Origin: DSYF01 sp041181065
GTDB lineage: Bacteria; Verrucomicrobiota; Verrucomicrobiia; Limisphaerales; DSYF01
DNA: 6,090 nucleotides
Assembly (NCBI GenBank): GCA_041181065.1
Contig: JBEGQI010000306.1
Coordinates: forward strand, 1 to 6,090
Direction: 5' to 3'
Positions 1 through 6,090 of the stretch are shown piece by piece. Within the stretch, counting starts at the first letter, position 1, and each line of letters starts with the position of its first letter. The position numbers and the translations under genes are program-made. The notes under the pieces were generated by a model. It searched no databases, was not told where the DNA came from, and saw only the letters and a program-made list of their open reading frames with translations.

Positions 1-325
1 TAGGTTCGGAAACGGGCACCGGTTTGAATGGCTCTTCCTTCGCCACGGGGCGCGGCGGTTCTGTGCCGGCGGGCGCCGCCTGCAACTTCGGCTCCGGCGG
101 CACGCCTGAGGGCGGCAGACCTGCGGCGATGTTTTCGGATCGCTCAATCTCATGTTTGTGGCGTTGCTCGAAGAGCTTTTCCGTGGATTGCTCTCCGCCC
201 ACGACTTCTGCGCGGGCTTGGTTCGCCTCCTTCTGCTCTTGTTTGGAGACGTGGCCGATTCCGCCGCTGGGGCGGAATCGCATCCCGCCGCGCCTCTTGT
301 TTCTTCCTCCGAATCGTTCGCTCAT
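1..325 (-). CDS. Partial unidentified protein, basic then proline-rich N-terminus (possibly Rne/Rng-type ribonuclease)
   Basis: An open frame of 108 codons starts with ATG at 325, 2 nt after the rodA stop, and runs off the left edge with no stop. The first 20 residues (MSERFGGRNKRRGGMRFRPS) are rich in Arg and Gly, as in RNA-binding tails. Residues about 27-65 are charged and helix-prone (Lys, Glu, Gln). From about 70 the chain is rich in Pro and Ala with scattered acidic and basic residues, and is probably disordered. No catalytic domain is visible. The 2-nt spacing and same strand argue for a real operon member. In proteobacteria the mre operon is followed by maf and rng, so an RNase E/G with a disordered N-terminal extension is one plausible identity. 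That is inference from context and composition only. AGAAGA about 10 nt upstream may serve as a weak ribosome site. Confidence 0.72.
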   Translation of the reverse strand, partial: MSERFGGRNKRRGGMRFRPSGGIGHVSKQEQKEANQARAEVVGGEQSTEKLFEQRHKHEIERSENIAAGLPPSGVPPEPKLQAAPAGTEPPRPVAKEEPFKPVPVSEP

Positions 326-327
326 AA

Positions 328-1578
328 TTAGTATGTTCTTCTGTAGGTATGCACGTTGTGCAAAAGGCCCATCGCGATCAACGAGACGAGCACTGAGGAT
401 CCGCCGTAACTTAACAGCGGCAGTGGCACGCCCGTGACGGGCATCAGTCTGATGTTCATGCCGATATTGATGAACACATGGCTGAAGATGAGGGCAACGA
501 CGCCCACCGCCATGAGTTTACCCAAGCGGTCGCGCGCCTGGCCTGCGATGCGGATGCCGGTGAACAGCACCGCTCCATACAGCGTGAGCACGATCACGCT
601 GCCCACGAATCCACTCTCCTCGGCAATCACGGAGAAGATGAAGTCGTTGTGCGCCACGGCTCGCGGCAGATACCCGAGGGCATTTTGTGTGCCCTGCCGC
701 CAGCCTTTGCCCGTGAGTCCACCGGAACCCACGCTGATCAGCGCCTGACGCACGTTGAACGAATCGTCCAACTGTTGTCGCTTCAAACGCTGGATGTCCT
801 CCCTCGACGCACCCGAGGCAGGAACGTAATCCACACCGAAATACACCAGCAGCCGGCGCTTCTGGTAATCCTGCAACTTGATCTGCCAGCCCGGCGGCGC
901 GAACAGCACGTCCACGAGGAACAATGCGGCCAGCACACCCACCAGCGAGAATAAGCGGACAAGAAATTTTCGCGGCACGCCGGCCACCAGCAACATGGCG
1001 ATCCAGCACGGCACCATCACGAGCGCGGAACCGAGGTCCGGTTCCTTCATGATGAGCAGGAAGGGCAGGGCGATCATGCCGGTGGCCTTCCAGAACACAT
1101 CCGGGCGGCGCAGTTCTTCGGCCGGCCGGCTGAGGAAATGCGCCAGCGCCACGATGAACGCGAGCTTGGCGAATTCCGACGGTTGAAATTGGAAGAAGCC
1201 GAGGTCGATCCAGCGGCGCGCCCCAAAGCGCATCGAGCCGATGCCGGGGATGAGCACGGCTATGAGGAGCAGCGTGCTGCCCCAGTAGGCGACCATGGCC
1301 CAACGGGCGAGCGAGCGATAATCGATGAGGCAAAGTCCGATGGCGGCGGCGGTGCCGAGCCCATACCAGATGACCTGCTTGAAGAACAATTCACTCAGCA
1401 GCCACTTGAAGAATCCCGGGAAGGTCAGTTCGCGGAACTGTTGGAATACACCCGTTGTTTCATTGACCATGGTCGCGCTGTAAACGAACGCAAAGCCGAA
1501 CAGCATGAGGCCGCCGAGTGCTGCGAGCAGCAGACGGTCCACGCGGGACTGCGATTCGTTGAGCGTTGTTTCAAACAT
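328..1578 (-). CDS. rodA: RodA, SEDS-family peptidoglycan glycosyltransferase
   Basis: Integral membrane polymerase of 416 aa that builds glycan strands from lipid II and partners PBP2. About ten membrane helices can be placed, at roughly 15-35, 67-85, 91-111, 134-150, 162-177, 182-200, 206-226, 316-345, 352-376 and 388-407. SEDS signatures are GARRWIDLGFFQFQPSEFAKL split at GARRWI (119-124) and FQPSEFAKL (131-139), KEPDLGSALV (178-187), GSGGLTGKGWRQGTQ (284-298), AHNDFIFSVIAEE (309-321) and VPLPLLSYGGSS (384-395). Asp312 in the HNDFIF motif matches the essential extracellular-loop aspartate of RodA. The protein is longer than E. coli RodA (370), with larger loops after helix 1 and before the GSGG motif. 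The gene starts 11 nt after mrdA, without a good ribosome site. FtsW is the alternative, but linkage to mrdA decides for RodA. Confidence 0.97.
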   Translation of the reverse strand: MFETTLNESQSRVDRLLLAALGGLMLFGFAFVYSATMVNETTGVFQQFRELTFPGFFKWLLSELFFKQVIWYGLGTAAAIGLCLIDYRSLARWAMVAYWGSTLLLIAVLIPGIGSMRFGARRWIDLGFFQFQPSEFAKLAFIVALAHFLSRPAEELRRPDVFWKATGMIALPFLLIMKEPDLGSALVMVPCWIAMLLVAGVPRKFLVRLFSLVGVLAALFLVDVLFAPPGWQIKLQDYQKRRLLVYFGVDYVPASGASREDIQRLKRQQLDDSFNVRQALISVGSGGLTGKGWRQGTQNALGYLPRAVAHNDFIFSVIAEESGFVGSVIVLTLYGAVLFTGIRIAGQARDRLGKLMAVGVVALIFSHVFINIGMNIRLMPVTGVPLPLLSYGGSSVLVSLIAMGLLHNVHTYRRTY

Positions 1579-1589
1579 GGTGGTTCAAT

Positions 1590-3611
1590 TCATCGTGCGC
1601 TGGCAATTGACTTGGCGGGCTGATTGAGCTGTTGGATGGCTTGATAGACGTCGTGCGCGACGGGGGCGCAGGTGGTTCCACCTGAGATTCCATTTTCAAC
1701 CATCACCACGACGGCGTAACGCGGCGTTGGTTCGTTCTCGGGGCCGCCCATCGAGGCGAACCAGGTGGTGTGTTCTTTGCCATCTTCCCCGATCACTTCG
1801 ACTTGTGCTGTCCCGGTTTTCCCGCCGATCCGGAAGCCGGGAAGCTTTGCGCGGAATCCAGAGCCATCGGAGTCATCCACGTCCGCAAACATCGCAGTGC
1901 GGACGAGCTGCATCGTTTTGGCGCTGACGCCGAGCGTGTCTCGAAGGCGGGCTTCCGGAACAGTTTGCTCAGGTTCGTTTGAAAGCGGGTCTTGAGAATT
2001 GAGACGTTGCACGAGGCGCGGCCAGAACACTTTGCCACCATTGGCCATCGCTGAAACCATCACCGCAACTTGGACTGGCGTCGTTTCAATTTTTTCCTGT
2101 CCGATGCAGAGGTTCGCGGTTGCGCCGAGGGACCAGCCGCTGCGCACCGTCTCAGGTCTCGGGAATGAGCCCGGATTTTCCTGCATGGTTCCTAGATTCG
2201 CGCGTTCGCCGAAGTGGATACGGTTGCCGAGTTCGACCACTTTCTCCAGGACTCCGGGCTTGAGGCCGGCGTGAATGAAATAGCCGTTGCTGGATTTGAT
2301 GAACGCGCGGAGAAAAGTGTAGGTGCCGGGCGGTGCTTGGTCTTGTTTGGTTTGGTTGCGTCCGAACACGGCGATGCCGCGACCGTTCGCGCCGGCAGGA
2401 ACGGTGTAGAGTTCATTCGGATCATGGCCAAGTTCCAACGCAGCCAGCGCGACGACGATCTTGAAAACGCTGCCGGGGTAGTAATTGTCTTGCGTGGCGC
2501 GGTTGCGTTGGGGCTTGGTTTGCGGATTGTCCAGCCGCTCCAACTCGCCCGGTGGAAAGCCGTTGACCCAGTAATTGGGGTTGAACGTCGGTGACGAAGC
2601 CATCGCCAGCACGTCGCCGTTGCGGGTGTCCATCACGACGATGGCCCCGCGATACGATCGGCTTGCGAGCGCCTTCTCGGCGGCTTGTTGGATGCGGACG
2701 TCCAACGTGAGCGTCACGTTGTAGCCGGGCACGGTGGGCTGCCAGATGTTCTCGCTCTGGCGATAGCCGAGGTTGTTCACGAGCACGGATTTTCCGCCGG
2801 CGTGGCCGCACAACTTCTCGTCGTAGCCGCCCTCAATGCCGATGAGCCCTCGGAAATCCGGCAGGCGATAGGAGTAATAGGATTCCTCGCCGTCGCGCGA
2901 TTCGCCGTCCTTCTCGCGCCGCAAGTAGCCCAGCAGATGGGCCGCTGTGGAGCCCAGCGGATAGGTCCGGATGGTTTGCGATTCCAAGTCGATGCCGGGA
3001 ATGCCGGCGAACTGTTCCTGAAAGCGCGCGACTTGTTGCGGCTGGAGATCCTGCATCACCGGGAACGGCTGATAAGGCGTGGAGGCGGCGTGGTTCGTGA
3101 ACCGCTTCACGTCGAGTGCGAGAGAGGTCTGCAATTTCTGGCCTAAGTCGGCGGTGATGCCGTTGGCCACGGCAAGGCGGGCCTGACGGCTGAGTTCCTT
3201 GCGCTGCTCCATCGTTACCCGAAACGCTTTGGCCTCCTCCTTTGTCAAATCGCGCCCGAGTGCAGCCCGCTTGGCTTCACGTTGAAGGCGCAGGGTGTTC
3301 GTTGTGTATTTAAAGCGTGCGTCGAAATCCGCCGCGAAAGCTTTGCGCATTTCCTCCAGATACAGGCAAACATCGTAGCGCGGGCGATTGTCGGCAAGGG
3401 CAACGCCGTTGCGGTCGAGAATCTTGCCGCGCGGTGCCGGCACACGGACGCTGCGGAAGGACTGCGTCTCCAGGTGTGATTGATACTCGCGTCCGCAAAC
3501 GACCTGCACCCACCATAGCCCGGCGAACAGGATGACCAATCCCGCCAACAACACGACCGACACCAGCCGCAGGGCTGGATCGTCGCGTTTAAGTTGGTTG
3601 AAGATGAACAT
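1590..3611 (-). CDS. mrdA: Penicillin-binding protein 2 (peptidoglycan D,D-transpeptidase MrdA)
   Basis: Class B PBP of 673 aa that forms peptide cross-links in lateral wall peptidoglycan, working with RodA. One membrane helix at about 15-38 anchors it. The N-terminal dimerisation/pedestal region starts with PRGKILDRNG (60-69) and includes the QDLQPQQVARFQEQ (187-200) and YPLGSTAAHLLGYL (217-230) conserved stretches. The transpeptidase domain (about 290-660) has all three active-site motifs: SVFK with nucleophile Ser381 and Lys384, SSN (440-442) and KTG (598-600). It is about 40 residues longer than E. coli PBP2 (633), and most of the surplus appears to lie in a charged, helix-prone part of the pedestal at about 90-165. 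The ATG at 3611 lies 2 nt after the mreD stop, with no clear Shine-Dalgarno, suggesting translational coupling. PBP3/FtsI is less likely given the neighbours mreD and rodA. Confidence 0.97.
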   Translation of the reverse strand: MFIFNQLKRDDPALRLVSVVLLAGLVILFAGLWWVQVVCGREYQSHLETQSFRSVRVPAPRGKILDRNGVALADNRPRYDVCLYLEEMRKAFAADFDARFKYTTNTLRLQREAKRAALGRDLTKEEAKAFRVTMEQRKELSRQARLAVANGITADLGQKLQTSLALDVKRFTNHAASTPYQPFPVMQDLQPQQVARFQEQFAGIPGIDLESQTIRTYPLGSTAAHLLGYLRREKDGESRDGEESYYSYRLPDFRGLIGIEGGYDEKLCGHAGGKSVLVNNLGYRQSENIWQPTVPGYNVTLTLDVRIQQAAEKALASRSYRGAIVVMDTRNGDVLAMASSPTFNPNYWVNGFPPGELERLDNPQTKPQRNRATQDNYYPGSVFKIVVALAALELGHDPNELYTVPAGANGRGIAVFGRNQTKQDQAPPGTYTFLRAFIKSSNGYFIHAGLKPGVLEKVVELGNRIHFGERANLGTMQENPGSFPRPETVRSGWSLGATANLCIGQEKIETTPVQVAVMVSAMANGGKVFWPRLVQRLNSQDPLSNEPEQTVPEARLRDTLGVSAKTMQLVRTAMFADVDDSDGSGFRAKLPGFRIGGKTGTAQVEVIGEDGKEHTTWFASMGGPENEPTPRYAVVVMVENGISGGTTCAPVAHDVYQAIQQLNQPAKSIASAR

Positions 3612-3613
3612 GG

Positions 3614-4156
3614 TCAGTTTCTGCCGCGGCGGATTTCACGGTCGCTCCGGAAGCTGGTTGAGCTGACCGTGCGATAGTCGAAGGTGTGGGTGATGAAACC
3701 GAACAGCTTGGCGAACACGGGCGTCGCGGCGCCGCCAATGATGGTCATCAATGCAAGTTGCCAGACTGTGCCCCAGCCCACGATGGGTTCGCGGCCGCTG
3801 GTGAGCAACAAGCCGAGCGTCACGAGTGGAGCGCCGAGACTGGCGGTGCTGCCGATGACAAATTGCGCGTAGCTTTGGTCGCGCAAGATGAGTTCGCGGC
3901 GGATGAGGATGATGAATCCAATGGCCAGAAGGGGCAGGACGCTGATGCCCAGCGGATTTGCGGAGAGGGAGTCGAACCAGAGTCCGCTGCATAACGCGAG
4001 CGCAGCGATCATCACGGGGCCGGCGGTGAGGCTGGTGTAAACCATCAATGCGGGCAGGAGGTCGATCTGGGTGCCGAGGACGCCGTTGACGGCGGATTGC
4101 ATGAACACGACGAGGAACGCCGCGAGCAAAATGATGAATGAGTTGAAGGCGATCAT
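3614..4156 (-). CDS. mreD: MreD, rod-shape-determining membrane protein
   Basis: Small integral membrane protein of 180 aa, the third member of the MreBCD complex; it binds MreC and helps balance elongasome activity. It has about five or six hydrophobic segments, at roughly 5-27, 33-55, 70-87, 98-119 and 130-153. The family signature GLWFDSLSANPLG (58-70) is present, matching the usual G-x-x-x-D-x-x-S-x-x-P-x-G pattern. The C-terminal tail after about 160 is basic and polar (FRSDREIRRGRN). An in-frame GTG at 4171 would add five residues. I chose the ATG at 4156 because it forms an ATGA overlap with the mreC stop and has GGTGAT at good spacing. The stop (TGA) is 2 nt before the mrdA ATG. MreD is poorly conserved in sequence, so the call rests on the signature, hydropathy and position between mreC and mrdA. 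Confidence 0.93.
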   Translation of the reverse strand: MIAFNSFIILLAAFLVVFMQSAVNGVLGTQIDLLPALMVYTSLTAGPVMIAALALCSGLWFDSLSANPLGISVLPLLAIGFIILIRRELILRDQSYAQFVIGSTASLGAPLVTLGLLLTSGREPIVGWGTVWQLALMTIIGGAATPVFAKLFGFITHTFDYRTVSSTSFRSDREIRRGRN

Positions 4157-4956
4157 TGCAGTATCACCCACACTTCGTCCACCGCGCCCAGCGATGCGGA
4201 CAGTTTGACGCGCGCTTCCGTGGCGATGCCGAATTCGACCTGACGCGAGTCCACGACTTTGCCGATCGGAATCCCGCGCGGGAAAATCCCACCGAGGCCA
4301 CTGGTGACGACGTCCTGGTTTGGCTTGAGCGAGGCGGTCGGCGGCAGATAGCCAAGTTCAACCATGCTGCGGTCCAGCGGCGAAGCGTTGCCGATGACGC
4401 CTGCTTCGCCGGCACCGTTCAGCACGACGGCTGCGACTTTGCAATTCGGGTCACCGAGGAGTGTCACCTGCGAGCGATAAGTGCCGACGGCTGAGACGCG
4501 CCCGATGAGCCCGGCGGGTGTGACGACCGTCATGTTGACCTTGATGCCGTGCTGGCTGCCGACGTCGATCTGCACGGTGCTCCACCAATTCGCGGGGTCA
4601 CGGACTACCACGCGCGCGAGCTTCATCTGCCAGGGCCGCGTGGTCTGCCAGTTCACGAATTGCCGGAGGCGCGCATTCTCCCGGACTTGTTCGGCGGACT
4701 GAGCTTGCTGGATCTTGAGTTGAGCGATCTCGGCGCGAAGCTGGTTGTTCTGCCGGATGAGTTCGGACTTGGAGAGGGCAAGGTCGGCGGTGGAACCGGC
4801 GACGTTTTGTGAAACACTGGAAAGGCCGAAGAGCGGAACGAACGGGCTGCTGATGGCGAGACGGAGACGCGCAGACGTGTTCGCGGGCAGGTTCAACAGA
4901 ACCAACGCCACTAGAGCCACGATGGCCAGCGCAATGTATCGCTTCTTCTTAAACAT
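4153..4956 (-). CDS. mreC: MreC, rod-shape-determining protein
   Basis: Bitopic inner-membrane protein of 267 aa that acts as a periplasmic scaffold and activator of the PBP2-RodA synthase. A short basic cytoplasmic tail (MFKKKR) is followed by one membrane helix at about 7-23. A heptad-like, Q/E/L-rich stretch at about 57-100 is the dimerising coiled coil. The two beta domains cover about 110-267. Family hallmarks are RDPANWWSTVQIDVGSQHGI (119-138), the PAGLIGRV turn (147-154) and SGLGGIFPRGIPIGKV (219-234). Length is close to the B. subtilis protein and shorter than E. coli MreC (367 aa), which carries a C-terminal extension. The ATG at 4956 has only a poor GAGA-type ribosome site, but it directly precedes the basic tail and helix. 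The stop codon overlaps the mreD start. Confidence 0.96.
   Translation of the reverse strand: MFKKKRYIALAIVALVALVLLNLPANTSARLRLAISSPFVPLFGLSSVSQNVAGSTADLALSKSELIRQNNQLRAEIAQLKIQQAQSAEQVRENARLRQFVNWQTTRPWQMKLARVVVRDPANWWSTVQIDVGSQHGIKVNMTVVTPAGLIGRVSAVGTYRSQVTLLGDPNCKVAAVVLNGAGEAGVIGNASPLDRSMVELGYLPPTASLKPNQDVVTSGLGGIFPRGIPIGKVVDSRQVEFGIATEARVKLSASLGAVDEVWVILQ
4163..4168 (-). promoter_or_regulatory. Ribosome binding site deciding the mreD start
   Basis: The minus strand reads GGTGAT, complementary to the 3' portion of the 16S anti-Shine-Dalgarno tail, 6 nt before the ATG at 4156. It lies within the last codons of mreC. It is the best ribosome site in the window and favours this ATG over the upstream in-frame GTG at 4171. 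Confidence 0.6.
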
Positions 4957-4967
4957 CCGTTCTCGTC

Positions 4968-4990
4968 GCGGCGCACTTCAGGTGCGTCGC
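4968..4990 (-). other. Stem-loop in the mreB-mreC intergenic gap
   Basis: Read on the minus strand, the left arm GCGACGCAC (4990-4982) pairs with the right arm GTGCGCCGC (4976-4968) around a 5-nt CTGAA loop. This gives nine positions with one A-C mismatch. It lies 28 nt after the mreB stop and ends 11 nt before the mreC ATG. No T-run follows, so it does not look like an intrinsic terminator. It may stabilise the 3' end of mreB mRNA, mark a processing site, or limit access to the mreC start; these roles are inferred. Confidence 0.6.
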
Positions 4991-5018
4991 AGGCGATGAC
5001 GGAAAACGCGGAGAGCTA

Positions 5019-6038
5019 TCAGGTGTTCGCCACCCGTTTGAGGAATTGCAGTTCTTGCAGCACCCGGCCGGTGCCTTCGCACACGGCGCTGAGCGGATCG
5101 TCAGCGGTGTGGACGGGCAGCCCGGTCTCTTGCGCCACCAAGCGGTCAATGCCGCGCAGCAGCGCACCGCCGCCAGCCATCACGATGCCACGGTCAATCA
5201 AGTCCGCGGAGAGTTCTGGTGGGCAGCGTTCCAAGGTGATGCGGATGGATTCGAGAATCTGGGAAAGCGGCTCTTGCAGGGCTTCACGGATCTCCTCCGA
5301 ACGGATGGTGATCGTCTTGGGCAATCCTGCGCTGAGGTCGCGTCCTTTCACTTCGAGCGTCAATTCCTGCTCCAGCGGGAAGGCTGATCCAATCTTGATC
5401 TTGATCTCCTCCGCTGTGCGTTCGCCAATCATCAGGTTGTAGGCGCGCTTCATGTGCGCAACGATCGTGTCGTCAAATTCGTCCCCGCCGACCCGCAGGC
5501 TGCGGCTGAAGACGATGCCGGCGAGGGAGATAATTGCGATTTCGCAAGTCCCGCCGCCGATATCCACGATCATGTTGCCCGCCGGTTCATGGACCGGCAG
5601 TCCCACTCCAATGGCCGAAGCCATTGGCTGTTCAATCAAATACACTTCGCGTGCCCCAGCGTGGGTGGCTGAGTCTTTGACGGCCCGTTTTTCAACTTCC
5701 GTGATGCCCGAGGGAACTGCCACGACGACGCGTGGCGCGATCAATTTGCGATTATGAACCTTCTGGATGAAATGCCGCAGCATAGCCTCCGTGATCTCGA
5801 AATCGGCGATCACTCCGTCCTTCATGGGACGGATGGCAACGATGTTACCGGGAGTGCGTCCAAGCATACGTTTGGCCTCCTCGCCCACGGCGAGGACGTT
5901 GGTGGTGCCGGCTTGGATCGCAACGACAGAAGGTTCGCGCAAAACGATGCCCCGATCACGGACGTAAACCAGGGAGTTTGCCGTTCCAAGGTCTATGCCA
6001 ATGTCGTTTGAAAACAGGGTTTTAACTTGCGCTAACAT
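5019..6038 (-). CDS. mreB: MreB, actin-like rod-shape-determining protein
   Basis: Bacterial actin homologue of 339 aa that polymerises on the inner face of the membrane and directs lateral wall synthesis. The ATPase-fold motifs are all present. Phosphate 1 is DIGIDLGTAN (12-21), the connecting region has AVPSGITEVEKRAV (107-120) and IEQPMASAIG (135-144), phosphate 2 is IVDIGGGTCEIAII (157-170), and the adenosine motif is MAGGGALLRGIDRL (287-300). The N-terminus (MLAQVKTLFSND) resembles the short amphipathic membrane-binding helix of Gram-negative MreB. Length is normal (E. coli about 347). The ATG at 6038 is preceded by a weak TAGG about 7 nt upstream, and the phosphate 1 motif lies directly after it, so the start is sound. 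It is the first visible gene of the operon, 62 nt ahead of mreC. Identity is near certain; an Mbl or MreBH-type paralogue cannot be excluded from one copy, but its place before mreC favours mreB. Confidence 0.98.
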   Translation of the reverse strand: MLAQVKTLFSNDIGIDLGTANSLVYVRDRGIVLREPSVVAIQAGTTNVLAVGEEAKRMLGRTPGNIVAIRPMKDGVIADFEITEAMLRHFIQKVHNRKLIAPRVVVAVPSGITEVEKRAVKDSATHAGAREVYLIEQPMASAIGVGLPVHEPAGNMIVDIGGGTCEIAIISLAGIVFSRSLRVGGDEFDDTIVAHMKRAYNLMIGERTAEEIKIKIGSAFPLEQELTLEVKGRDLSAGLPKTITIRSEEIREALQEPLSQILESIRITLERCPPELSADLIDRGIVMAGGGALLRGIDRLVAQETGLPVHTADDPLSAVCEGTGRVLQELQFLKRVANT

Positions 6039-6090
6039 GAATTTGCCTAGCGCCGCGCAGAGTAGGTGCGACCCAACGCCAACGCAAGAT

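Noticed and set aside
326..327. Operon end after rodA
   Set aside because: Only 2 nt separate the rodA stop from the next ATG and there is no hairpin with a T-run, so the operon does not appear to end here.
478..954. Plus-strand open frame of 158 codons
   Set aside because: Antisense to rodA, with His/Gln/Arg-biased composition and no recognisable motif; a shadow of the real gene.
518..1333. 271-codon minus-strand open frame inside rodA
   Set aside because: It lies in another frame of rodA, is Arg/Ala/His-rich without domain features, and is explained by high GC content; the rodA frame carries all the SEDS motifs.
1138..1623. Plus-strand open frame of 161 codons
   Set aside because: Antisense to the 5' half of rodA and the mrdA end; Glu/Arg-rich low-information sequence typical of a shadow frame.
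2685..3146. Plus-strand open frame of 153 codons that reads like a plausible protein
   Set aside because: Exactly antisense to the conserved pedestal and early transpeptidase part of PBP2, codon-in-register with it; no independent motif.
4968..4990. Reading the mreB-mreC hairpin as a Rho-independent terminator
   Set aside because: The downstream bases are GACGAGAACGG with no T-tract, and the genes after it belong to the same pathway.
4996..5442. Plus-strand open frame of 148 codons
   Set aside because: Antisense to the MreB C-terminal half, Ser/Arg-rich, no domain features.
6039..6090. Possible promoter before mreB: TTGCGT, 17 nt, TACTCT on the minus strand
   Set aside because: Each hexamer matches the sigma-70 consensus at only three of six positions, and most of the leader lies outside the window, so this is not distinguishable from chance.

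Overview
The window holds a single cell-elongation (rod-shape) operon, read entirely on the minus strand from high to low coordinates. The order is mreB, mreC, mreD, mrdA (PBP2), rodA, then the 5' part of a sixth gene that runs off the left edge. All five complete genes are recognisable from their protein motifs and look intact. I see no frameshift, mobile element, tRNA, rRNA or CRISPR array.

The DNA is GC-rich and comes from a Gram-negative-type bacterium. The set mreBCD-mrdA-rodA occurs in many phyla. The style of the proteins and the weak Shine-Dalgarno sites at most junctions make me suspect Verrucomicrobiota or a relative. That is an impression from the sequence, not a demonstrated placement.

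Layout: 6090-6039 is a short leader (52 nt visible) before mreB (6038-5019). A 62-nt gap with a good stem-loop separates mreB from mreC (4956-4153). From there the genes are tightly packed. mreC and mreD overlap by 4 nt (ATGA), mreD and mrdA are 2 nt apart, mrdA and rodA are 11 nt apart, and rodA and the partial gene are 2 nt apart. No gene-free stretch exceeds 62 nt, and no terminator is visible after rodA, so transcription probably continues beyond the window.

How they work together: MreB forms membrane-bound filaments that position the machine. MreC (periplasmic coiled coil and beta domains) and MreD (integral membrane) link it to the synthases. RodA polymerises glycan strands from lipid II, and PBP2 cross-links them. 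The main oddities are apparent extra segments in RodA (two loops) and PBP2 (non-catalytic N-terminal region), a hairpin that could set mreB apart from the other genes, and a basic then proline-rich unidentified reading frame fused to the operon end. No clearly new system is visible; this is a mostly ordinary core region.
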